Origin: Dakarella massiliensis
GTDB lineage: Bacteria > Pseudomonadota > Gammaproteobacteria > Burkholderiales > Burkholderiaceae_F
Assembly: GCF_001182045.1 (NCBI RefSeq)
Contig: NZ_CVTY01000007.1
Location: 496,001 to 560,000 of the forward strand
Length of the DNA stretch: 64,000 nt
Direction: 5' to 3'
Both the position numbers and the translations under genes were made by a program. Below, piece by piece: positions 34,933-42,540 of the stretch (position 1 is its first letter; every line of letters begins with the position of its first letter). The notes below the pieces were generated by a model that worked only from the letters and a program-made list of their open reading frames with translations, was not told the DNA's origin and ran no database searches.

Positions 34933-36117
34933 TTATCCGACGAAAGGAACGAGAATACCGGCAATCAGAACCGAGACTGACGACACAGTCGCAAAGCCAG
35001 CCACCAGGTACTTCGGGAGAATCGCGTCAAGAATCACCTCGCGTTCAGTTTCCGTCTCACCGACCGCTTTGGCGACTTCGTTTGCGATCAGATAAGTCGC
35101 CGGGAAGCCAAGCAGCTGGCAGACAGAAACCGCGAGCGCCATATTCTTCGACCCCAGAATCTTCCAGAACGGAAGAAGCCAGAAAGCGAGATACAGCACG
35201 ACAAAGACGGCCGCGAAAATGATGAGTGTATTGACGCCAAGCCCCAGGAGCTGCGAAGGCTTGATCGTCGCGAGACTTGGAATAATCGTCGCGAAGCAGG
35301 CCACATTGAAAATACCAAGCGACTTCGCGTGAAGCAGGATGTTCTTCGGCACAAGACCCAGAGAAGTCACGACAACACCGAGGAGCAAAGCCCAGATCGG
35401 AGCGGAGATGTGAGTCATCTTGCCGATCACAAAGGAGAGCCAAGCGAAGAGCGCCGTAATCGCGAGAGACACAAAAACACCGTAGTACTTCTTATTGCGC
35501 TCGAAGAAGTTGGGATTCGAGAGCGTCCCGTCCTCCTTCTTCGGCGCTTCTTTCTTGTACTTATTCACGCCGGTCTTACGGAAATCCGCAACCACTGATT
35601 CCGCTTCCTTGATACCGAAGTGGGAGGCAAAGGGCGTGCCAAAGAATTTCTGCACGGCGTACACGATCGTACCGAGGGCCGCGGCCAGAGCGAAGCCATG
35701 CTCAAGAGCTGCGGTCGTCATGATCTGGGTCGCCACAATGCCGCCATTCACGATCGGGATCGTGACCAGCGCTTCATTCTTGCCGATCACCGGGATTAGA
35801 GCGAACCCGGTCACGACAACGAGCGCCATCGCGATAAAGGAAACGGCGAGCGTCCGCCACTCATCAATCAGCTCACGGAGATTGATGGTGGTGCCAAGCG
35901 AAAACACAATGAAGAGAATGGCCCACTTGCCGAAATCCGCCAGACCCGCCTGCTTGATGATGTCAGGCGGAATGATCCCCGTAATAAAGGCAATCAGGAA
36001 AAGAAGCAGGCTCACGAAAACGGAGGAAACCTTCGCCTTGGTAAGCACTGAGAGAAAATCTCCGATACCGAAGAAGAGCAGGCATATAAAGAGATAGAAG
36101 AACATATTGTTGAACAT
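34933..36117 (-). CDS. Multi-pass membrane transporter, glutamate-symporter-like
   Basis: A 394-residue protein with about ten hydrophobic helices in two halves, separated by a charged cytoplasmic loop (residues roughly 180-215, KYKKEAPKKEDG). Glycine-rich reentrant-like segments are IPIVNGGIVATQ and LLGFPATYLIANEVAKAVGE. The two-half layout recalls ESS-type sodium/glutamate symporters and related families, but the match is by overall pattern, not a signature. Its position directly upstream of a gamma-glutamyltransferase-like gene on the same strand suggests uptake of glutamate-like or gamma-glutamyl compounds. The substrate is unproven. Confidence 0.55.
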   Translation of the reverse strand: MFNNMFFYLFICLLFFGIGDFLSVLTKAKVSSVFVSLLLFLIAFITGIIPPDIIKQAGLADFGKWAILFIVFSLGTTINLRELIDEWRTLAVSFIAMALVVVTGFALIPVIGKNEALVTIPIVNGGIVATQIMTTAALEHGFALAAALGTIVYAVQKFFGTPFASHFGIKEAESVVADFRKTGVNKYKKEAPKKEDGTLSNPNFFERNKKYYGVFVSLAITALFAWLSFVIGKMTHISAPIWALLLGVVVTSLGLVPKNILLHAKSLGIFNVACFATIIPSLATIKPSQLLGLGVNTLIIFAAVFVVLYLAFWLLPFWKILGSKNMALAVSVCQLLGFPATYLIANEVAKAVGETETEREVILDAILPKYLVAGFATVSSVSVLIAGILVPFVG

Positions 36118-36423
36118 GACAGCCTCTTATTACAGGGTTCGGGACCCTTTTTTCGTAGACGCGTGGAGGTTGGGTTCCATTTGTCCGGGGGATCGTTATA
36201 AAGATGTCCTTCAAATATCTTACGTATTCCAAAAAAGAAACCCGGAGCGAAGTTACTCAGTTATCCCTAGGCGACACGGTACTAGATCATGTTTTCTGTA
36301 GTCTCTGATTGTTTTTTCTGTTCCCGATTTCCCCCGTTCCCAAAACTAGGTACGGCTGAACTGCGGTATTCTTCTCCTTTCGGATGACCAAACAACCTTG
36401 GATCAAGAAGGCAAAATAATTCC
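36118..36423. promoter_or_regulatory. Divergent promoter region between transporter and COG4648-like gene
   Basis: There are no ORFs of credible composition in these 306 bases. The stretch must hold promoters for both flanking genes, but I see no convincing -35/-10 pair or palindrome. Confidence 0.3.
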
Positions 36424-37101
36424 ATGTCCAAACGCTTGACTGAAAACAAACCGGCTGACACTCCTGTTACCGCGGCCCGTCCTGTCAAAAACACTGACAC
36501 CCTGCCCCGCCGCATCGCCTCCTGGCTCGGACTGCTGCTTCTTATCGCCTTCCCCGGGGTCACGTATTTCATAGAGCCTCGGTTCGGCGTTGCGGCGTCC
36601 GCCTGTCTTCTGATCCTCGCGACTCTGCTTCGGATTCTCTATAAGCCGAACGCTCTTACCGGGATCATGGCAATGGTCACGGCGATTCTTGGAATTCTTG
36701 TCGCGCTTTCGCAGAGCCTTCTGATGCTGAAGTTCTGGCCGGTTCTCGCGGTGATTCTCGTGATCTTCGCGCTCTTCATCGGACTCGGCAAGGATGACGG
36801 CATGGTCGCCAAAGCGGTCGCGGGTCCTGAAGGCGCGAAGACGGATCCTCAGCGGGTCTACGCCCGGAGCCTCTCCTACGTCTGGATCGTGCTCTTTGTG
36901 CTGCTCGGCGCGGTTGCCGCGCTGACCTGCTTCTGGGGCAATCTCAAGTCCTGGGCTTTCTGGAATGGCGGTGTCGCCTGGTTTGTGATCCTGATTTTCT
37001 ATGGCACGGAGCGAGCCGCCCGCGGCTTTATTCTTCGGGATCTCGAACGCCAGGCGGAAAAGAACCGTGCGACGCTGCAGCAGATGCAGCAGAAGAAATA
37101 A
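36424..37101 (+). CDS. COG4648-type inner-membrane protein
   Basis: A 225-residue membrane protein with about six helices between a soluble N-terminal tail (residues 1-28) and a charged C-terminal helix (LERQAEKNRATLQQMQQKK). The GKDDGMVAKAVAG and YARSLSYVWIVLF region resembles the COG4648 proteins that accompany aryl-polyene and related acyl-lipid gene clusters. Some databases mislabel these as DNA gyrase subunit. Here its convergent neighbour is a phosphopantetheinyl transferase, another typical member of such clusters, although no ketosynthase genes are in the window. Family match is by memory; the role is unknown. Confidence 0.6.
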   Translation: MSKRLTENKPADTPVTAARPVKNTDTLPRRIASWLGLLLLIAFPGVTYFIEPRFGVAASACLLILATLLRILYKPNALTGIMAMVTAILGILVALSQSLLMLKFWPVLAVILVIFALFIGLGKDDGMVAKAVAGPEGAKTDPQRVYARSLSYVWIVLFVLLGAVAALTCFWGNLKSWAFWNGGVAWFVILIFYGTERAARGFILRDLERQAEKNRATLQQMQQKK

Positions 37102-37107
37102 AACGCT

Positions 37108-37776
37108 TCAGCTCTGGCGGCCGGACGCCGCCAGAGTTTCTAGCACCTCAGGCTCCGGTCGCCATTGTGTGACCGGGGCCTTTCTTGAAAGCGCGGTCAC
37201 CCGCATCCAGCCGTCCGTGAGGTCGGTTCTGACCACCATGCCCCGGATCCGCGGCTCGTGATCTTCCCAGTAAAACGCTCTCGGGCAGTCCGCCTTGACG
37301 GCGCACTCATAGGCCCCCCAGGCCCTGAAAAAAACGGTCCCGATATCAGGCTCCGCTTTGACACGCGCCGCTGTTTCGTGATTAAAGGCTACGTCCGCGT
37401 AGCGAAGGAGAGGACGCGAGAGGTCTATCTTCTCGAGATCCGCCGCACAGATTTCGGAGTCAATGAGACACGCCACGCGGCTCCCGCTATGCGTGATCGA
37501 TGTCCGAAGCACACCGCCCGGAAGCACGATCCGGGGAGCGCGGGGCGGATCCTCAACAATCTGAATCGCGTGACGCGGAATATCGGGGTACAGCTTCTCA
37601 GCGAGCAGCCGGATCAGAACCCGGGCCCAGATATGCTGGTTACGGCGGAGAGTCTTCGTGAAACGCGCGGCCCGCGCGAGCTGCTCATCCGAAAGAAGCC
37701 CGAGACACTCAGGTGTCACAGGCCTCTCGGTGATCTCAATCTCCGCGTAAACGGGAAGTGTTAGACGGCTTTCCAT
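37108..37776 (-). CDS. 4'-phosphopantetheinyl transferase (Sfp superfamily)
   Basis: A 222-residue protein that should transfer phosphopantetheine from CoA to carrier proteins. SITHSGSRVACLI matches the family's N-SITHS block, CAADLEKID supplies the Mg-binding Asp and Glu, and FFRAWGAYECAVKA corresponds to the W-x-x-K-E-x-x-x-K motif. In this motif the Lys before Glu is replaced by Tyr, which is unusual. It begins 9 bases after the preceding lipoprotein gene, so the two are co-transcribed. The target carrier protein is not in the window. Activity is uncertain given the motif change. Confidence 0.72.
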   Translation of the reverse strand: MESRLTLPVYAEIEITERPVTPECLGLLSDEQLARAARFTKTLRRNQHIWARVLIRLLAEKLYPDIPRHAIQIVEDPPRAPRIVLPGGVLRTSITHSGSRVACLIDSEICAADLEKIDLSRPLLRYADVAFNHETAARVKAEPDIGTVFFRAWGAYECAVKADCPRAFYWEDHEPRIRGMVVRTDLTDGWMRVTALSRKAPVTQWRPEPEVLETLAASGRQS

Positions 37777-37785
37777 CTGCCCTGC

Positions 37786-39036
37786 TTAGTGGGTCGTATC
37801 AAGCCTTGCGGTACCCGTGAAGCGGCTCGCGCCTGAATTCACTTCAGCGATGTCGCCCGTTCCCTTCTTCCAGAAGAAAATCCGTCCTTCGTCAGACGTG
37901 AGCAGCCGGTCGCCGACCTTAAGCAGGATCGGACCCACGCCCTGAACCTTGGCGCCGCCCGTCACCTCAATCCACTCACGGCCGTCTCCGGGCGCGGCAG
38001 CTTCAGCTGTCGCGGTCAGCGCGCCAGGCTTTACACCGCAGACCGGAACCGCGGTTCCGGGTGTCATCGAGCAGCGGCGGACAGGATAAGTCTTCCCATC
38101 CGGGGCCTGCAGCGTACCGTCACCCGCGAGTCCCTCCGGGAAAAGCGTAATGCGGAGATCAGGAATCAGATCCTTAGCCTTCGCCTCACCGATTCCGCCG
38201 TCTGTCCTGAGGTTATCAATCGACGTGTAAGCCTGCCAGGTTTCCAAGGCCTCCGGAATCAGCGGCATCGGCTTGGCTTCAGGCACCCGGAATTCGTACC
38301 CGGCATGAGTCTCAATCCACTGACGGAGCGACTGATGAAGCGTCGCTCCGCCGCTCGGTTCCGTGACATTGATGAACGCCGCATCCACTTCGCGGATCGC
38401 GATCAGGAAGTCTCGCTTCCCGAGCTCAGCCATATTTCCGATATCGAGAGCAATACCGGGAACATCTCCCGGGAAAGCCACGCTTTTCACGCGAAGCTGA
38501 ATGTCGTCCGTTCCGGCTCCGACAGCGCCGGGAGCTGAAACCATCGTGCTTTTCGCCTCTTCAAGCCACTTGGAGACCGGTTCAACACCGGACGGCGTTT
38601 CGATCCCCACGCGGGTTGCCATCGCTTCAGGAATCCGAAGAACCAGTCTGCGGCTGAGAATCGCGGAGTCTTTGTTCCGGGCGTCGAGCGTAATCAGAAT
38701 TGCCGGGCTCCCGTCATCGATTCCCTGCCCTGTGATCACGAATCCCGGCTGCATCGGCACAGGAGCCGCCGCGGCCGCGTCAAATTCTGTCGAAAAGGAC
38801 GTCGTGGGAGCGGGTGACTGAGTCTGAGCAACCGGTGCCGGTTTCTTCACGTCAGAGGTCGATAGATCCGTCACAGGAGCGGTTCCGGGAGTCACGGTCT
38901 GAGACCCCGTCCCCGAAGTCTCTCCGCCGCCGAGAGGCGGCTGCCAGATCGGCACCGGCGTCTCACAGCCAGAAAGGAGAAGCAGCGCTGCAGCTGCCGC
39001 GGCTGCGGTACGAGAGACACAGGAAACTTTCTTCAT
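37786..39036 (-). CDS. Unknown lipoprotein with Pro/Thr-rich linker
   Basis: The ATG at 39036 follows AAGGAG at six bases; an ATG at 39063 is less likely. The 416-residue precursor has a lipoprotein signal ending LLSGC, a low-complexity Gly/Thr/Pro linker to about residue 85, and a globular domain I do not recognise (for example ILSRRLVLRIPEAMATRV and YEFRVPEAKPMPLIPEA). The globular part contains a single CSMTPGTAVPVC pair that could form a disulfide. It sits between a small membrane protein and the phosphopantetheinyl transferase, in the same direction. Confidence 0.7.
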   Translation of the reverse strand: MKKVSCVSRTAAAAAAALLLLSGCETPVPIWQPPLGGGETSGTGSQTVTPGTAPVTDLSTSDVKKPAPVAQTQSPAPTTSFSTEFDAAAAAPVPMQPGFVITGQGIDDGSPAILITLDARNKDSAILSRRLVLRIPEAMATRVGIETPSGVEPVSKWLEEAKSTMVSAPGAVGAGTDDIQLRVKSVAFPGDVPGIALDIGNMAELGKRDFLIAIREVDAAFINVTEPSGGATLHQSLRQWIETHAGYEFRVPEAKPMPLIPEALETWQAYTSIDNLRTDGGIGEAKAKDLIPDLRITLFPEGLAGDGTLQAPDGKTYPVRRCSMTPGTAVPVCGVKPGALTATAEAAAPGDGREWIEVTGGAKVQGVGPILLKVGDRLLTSDEGRIFFWKKGTGDIAEVNSGASRFTGTARLDTTH

Positions 39037-39046
39037 CGTTTTCTCC

Positions 39047-39304
39047 TTAAATAAACTGTTCACGGACGTTCTGAATCGGGTTTGGAGCCTTTTGCGTTAT
39101 TTCTCGGCGGAAGCGCTCTGAGAGGCGGCGGGGCTCTGCGCAGCGGCGGCAGCCGACGCGGAGAGGCACCCCGAAGCGGGGGCCGTCTTCCTGGAAATAG
39201 AGCACCTGCGTCTTCACGACCTGCCAGATGCAGTACAGCACCACGATCGCCGCGATGACCCGAAGCACCTCGAAAAAGATCCGCTTCAGTTTTTCGTCGT
39301 CCAA
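39047..39304 (-). CDS. Small single-helix membrane protein, probably frameshifted
   Basis: The first 40 residues form a charged start and one membrane helix (VLRVIAAIVVLYCIWQVV). In the listed frame the rest is Arg-rich and runs to within 10 bases of the next gene's start. Removing one base from the GGGGG run at 39178-39182 (CCCCC on the coding strand) gives instead an Ala/Ser-rich tail (CLSASAAAAAQSPAASQSAS) ending at 39097-39099, a more natural end with a 60-base gap to the lipoprotein gene. So a one-base insertion, real or from sequencing, is likely. Confidence 0.5.
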   Translation of the reverse strand: MDDEKLKRIFFEVLRVIAAIVVLYCIWQVVKTQVLYFQEDGPRFGVPLRVGCRRCAEPRRLSERFRREITQKAPNPIQNVREQFI

Positions 39305-39378
39305 AATTCCTCTCCCTCTTGATTCCGAGCTCTCAACGGCCCCTATCAGAATAATCCCTTATTCTACCTGCTCACGCC

Positions 39379-41403
39379 TCAGGACTTCCCGAGACTGATC
39401 GGCGCTTTTGCTTTTGGCAACACAATTGTCATCACGCAGCCGTGACCAATAGCGGTGTTCGGGGCCGCCATGGCGTGCCCTTTATGACGCTCAGCGATAT
39501 TCGCCACAATGGAGAGCCCAAGCCCCATGCCAGACATTTTCCCGGTGTGAAGCGGCTCAAAGAACAGATCCGCCTTTTCCTGCGTGAGCTCGAGCCCGTT
39601 ATCCGCGACTGACAGATGCCACATGCCATCAACATCCTTAAGCGAGATATGGATCTGAGGATCCGGGCAGCCATGAAGCGCTTCTGACGCGTTTTTCAGG
39701 AGATTCAGAACTGCGAGCTGGATTTCCCAGGCATCCACCTCAGCCCAGGAGTACGGCAGGCAGGCAAGCGTAATAGGCGTCGCGTCTGGATAGATATGGT
39801 GAAATTCCTTCGCCGCTTTCTCGAGCACTGGCTTCATATCGAGCACCTGCATCACAGGATCGGGGTGCTTCGCGTAGCCTCGGACACGGTCAACAATCTC
39901 TGACGCCCTGGTCCCCTGCCCGACAATTTCCTCAAGCGCCCCTTCGAGAACCTTGAGGTCCACGGGGCCGCGGTGAAGGCGCCGCAGCAGGCCGTTTCCG
40001 AAATTATTGATGGCACCGAGCGGCTGCTTCAGCTCGTGCGCGATCATGGAGGACATCTGGCCGATGATGCCGGTACGCTCAATCGCGGCGATATGCTCAC
40101 GCGACGCCGCGATTTCCTGCTCGTAGCGCTGCCGCTCCTTCATCGATTTCCGAAGCGCGAGAGTCTTTCGCCGCACCATCATCTGAAGCACTGCGGCGTA
40201 TGACACCACCATCAGGATGAAAATCAGCGCAACCGCCACCTCTGCCGCGTTTTCTTTCACAAACCGCTGGATGCTCCACTGCGCGAGATACTGATACGGC
40301 CCGATTTTCAGGCGGTAAAAAACATCGAGAACGCTCTGCATGGAAGCGGGCAGTGCCCACTGAGCCTCTCGGCCTGAATGCGGCATCAGGTAAAGCGCGG
40401 TTGCCATTGTTTTCTGGGTATTGCCGTCAGTCTTCTGAAGAGACGCGACGGTAAGCGATGGAAACACATCGGTCGAATGCGAGCACTGAAGCTCGGTTTC
40501 CCGCCTCAGGTTGATAATCCGGAAGTCGGAGAGACTGATCTTCTTCTGACGCTCGAGCGCCTCGAGCACGCAGGCTGGAAGAATACCAGCCGCGGCTTTC
40601 CCGGAAAGCACGTCGCGCGTCACATTTTCATACGGCGGTCCCGTGAAGTAGAGCTCCTGAAGGTAACCCGGCGCGTAGCCGCGGCGCGAGAGCTCATAAA
40701 GCGGAACCAGATACCCTGGGAATGAATCCGGACTGATCGCGGCAACCGTGTGATCACCGAGCTGCGCGAGTGACTGCACATCGAGACTCTGCGCCTTGGT
40801 GAAGAAAACCGCGGAGGCAACGCTATTCACGTCACGCGCTTCAACCGGCCAGAAAGACGCGATCAGACGGAGATTATTTTCCATCTGCGCCTGAGCAATG
40901 AAGTCTGACTGCCCGATCACGAAATCCACGTCACCGTTCCGGATCGCCTCAGCAAGTTCCCCTCGGGTGAGCGTCATGAATTCCACCCGTCGGGAACCGA
41001 AAGCCTCGCGGATACGGTCTTTCGTGCGATCGAGGAACCCGCCGTCGCCTGGCTGCAGCACAGTCACTGCGGTTGTCTGCTGGATTCCGATCCTCACTGC
41101 GGCGTTCATGTCCGCGGGAGACGCGGGGCCGTCCGCGAGCGGCCCGGGGCTCATCATCTGAGGCGCATAATCCGGATCCAGTACCGAGCGGCTCGGCATC
41201 GGCACCGCTGTTTTTCCCGCGGCCTGCGACCGGGGAGCCACGAGTTCCGCCGCGATCGGTTCAGCCGCTGCCGGAAACGCGATCGCCGCCGCCATAAGCA
41301 AAGCGACGGCTTTCTTCAGCGAAACACCCGCGAGACGCGAAAAGGCATGCCGCGGAGAAAATCCGCGGCATGCCTCAGTGTATGTCGGACGATCAGATCG
41401 CAT
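39379..41403 (-). CDS. TtrS-like sensor histidine kinase with periplasmic binding domain
   Basis: A 674-residue sensor. An N-terminal hydrophobic signal or anchor (about 28-48) precedes a PhnD/periplasmic-binding-like domain (about 100-370; VRIGIQQTTAVTVLQPG, VDFVIGQSDF). A membrane helix (about 390-412) follows, then a short coiled coil and the kinase core: phospho-acceptor His in SMIAHELKQPLGAINNF, then NLLKNASEAL (N box), VADNGLELTQEKADLFFEPLHT and MGLGLSIV (G box). The layout matches TtrS, which senses tetrathionate. No response regulator is adjacent, so it must pair with one elsewhere. The ligand cannot be told. Confidence 0.85.
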   Translation of the reverse strand: MRSDRPTYTEACRGFSPRHAFSRLAGVSLKKAVALLMAAAIAFPAAAEPIAAELVAPRSQAAGKTAVPMPSRSVLDPDYAPQMMSPGPLADGPASPADMNAAVRIGIQQTTAVTVLQPGDGGFLDRTKDRIREAFGSRRVEFMTLTRGELAEAIRNGDVDFVIGQSDFIAQAQMENNLRLIASFWPVEARDVNSVASAVFFTKAQSLDVQSLAQLGDHTVAAISPDSFPGYLVPLYELSRRGYAPGYLQELYFTGPPYENVTRDVLSGKAAAGILPACVLEALERQKKISLSDFRIINLRRETELQCSHSTDVFPSLTVASLQKTDGNTQKTMATALYLMPHSGREAQWALPASMQSVLDVFYRLKIGPYQYLAQWSIQRFVKENAAEVAVALIFILMVVSYAAVLQMMVRRKTLALRKSMKERQRYEQEIAASREHIAAIERTGIIGQMSSMIAHELKQPLGAINNFGNGLLRRLHRGPVDLKVLEGALEEIVGQGTRASEIVDRVRGYAKHPDPVMQVLDMKPVLEKAAKEFHHIYPDATPITLACLPYSWAEVDAWEIQLAVLNLLKNASEALHGCPDPQIHISLKDVDGMWHLSVADNGLELTQEKADLFFEPLHTGKMSGMGLGLSIVANIAERHKGHAMAAPNTAIGHGCVMTIVLPKAKAPISLGKS

Positions 41404-41425
41404 CAGCGAAACGCCGTTCCGAAAA

Positions 41426-42340
41426 TCAGACTCCAGGGATCGGAATGTGCTTTCCGGGCTTACGGTGATCCAGGACGCGGATCACTTCGTAGTCGCTCAC
41501 GAGACCGGCAGGAGTCTGAACGGTCTTTACATGAAGATTCACGATCAGGATGTCATCCGCGTTCAGACGGAAGACACCGTTATCGATGATACGGAGGAAG
41601 TCTTTATCCGCCATACGGGCGCGGATCGTCTGTTCACCATCGAAGAAGGTCCAGATCTGATCATCGCGGAAGTTGGAGGTCGGGAGCATCAGGGCACGGG
41701 TGTGGATATCATCCACGAGCACCACTTCCTCTTCCTTCGGAACCGCGTAGAACGCGGCATCCTCGCGCGCGAGCTTCACGGTCACATTGCCGGTCGCGCG
41801 GTTACGGATCTCAATTGCCTGCACTTCCGGATTCTTGAAGACACCGGCAAGCTGCTCAACCGCCTCGCGTACACCGAGGTGGCGGAAAAGCTTGTAGGTA
41901 TGGGTCGACACTTCATAGGTATCGCGGCCGCAGGTGATAAGAACGGTATCATCCTTCAGCGTGACCGCGTCAATACGGCGGCCGGCGATCTGCTTCAGCA
42001 GCTGGAAGAGCCCCAGCAGAGACGTGTTTTCAGTCTCAAGCCAGCCCAGCGCCTCACCGACAGAAGATTCCGGCGGATTGATGAACTCAGCGACACCAGC
42101 CAGCTGAGCGCGGCGCGCCATGCCGAAATTCTTCCTGAACCCGAGATCAACGCTATAGGCCGTGAGCGACGGATCGCGGCGCACGTCCACTTCCGGATCA
42201 ATCAGATAGCCGTAGAGCGCCCGGGACCCCATCGTCAGCAGCTGGTCCACGCCGATAATCGCCTGCGCGAGCGGCTGATTGGTAGTAGTCGTTTCAACCT
42301 TCTGCGCACCGGCAAAGGCAATATCAAAAGCGGCAATCAT
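41426..42340 (-). CDS. Conserved-looking protein of unknown function
   Basis: A 304-residue soluble protein with no signal peptide, membrane helix or familiar motif. It begins MIAAFDIAFAGAQKVETTTTN and contains QLLTMGSRALYGYLIDPEVDVRRD, two long beta-rich stretches, and a C-terminal domain ending LDHRKPGKHIPIPGV. Even composition and lack of low complexity suggest a real, conserved protein. It lies 22 bases upstream of the sensor kinase gene in the same direction and may be co-transcribed with it, but no functional link is evident. I do not recognise the family. Confidence 0.75.
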   Translation of the reverse strand: MIAAFDIAFAGAQKVETTTTNQPLAQAIIGVDQLLTMGSRALYGYLIDPEVDVRRDPSLTAYSVDLGFRKNFGMARRAQLAGVAEFINPPESSVGEALGWLETENTSLLGLFQLLKQIAGRRIDAVTLKDDTVLITCGRDTYEVSTHTYKLFRHLGVREAVEQLAGVFKNPEVQAIEIRNRATGNVTVKLAREDAAFYAVPKEEEVVLVDDIHTRALMLPTSNFRDDQIWTFFDGEQTIRARMADKDFLRIIDNGVFRLNADDILIVNLHVKTVQTPAGLVSDYEVIRVLDHRKPGKHIPIPGV

Positions 42341-42540
42341 GGCTTTAAAAAAACCTCAGTTCAGGTTTCCACGGAGAACGAAAGAAATCTTTCGCTCGTG
42401 TACGGGTAACAAAACCCGGCGCATAAGGGACCGCCGGGCGGAAAATTCATAAAATGATAAAACGGAATGCGGGAGGCTGCACCTCACGGTGTTCCGCTTC
42501 AGACAGATTCTTTTATTGAACCGGGGGGATCAGAGGCCGG

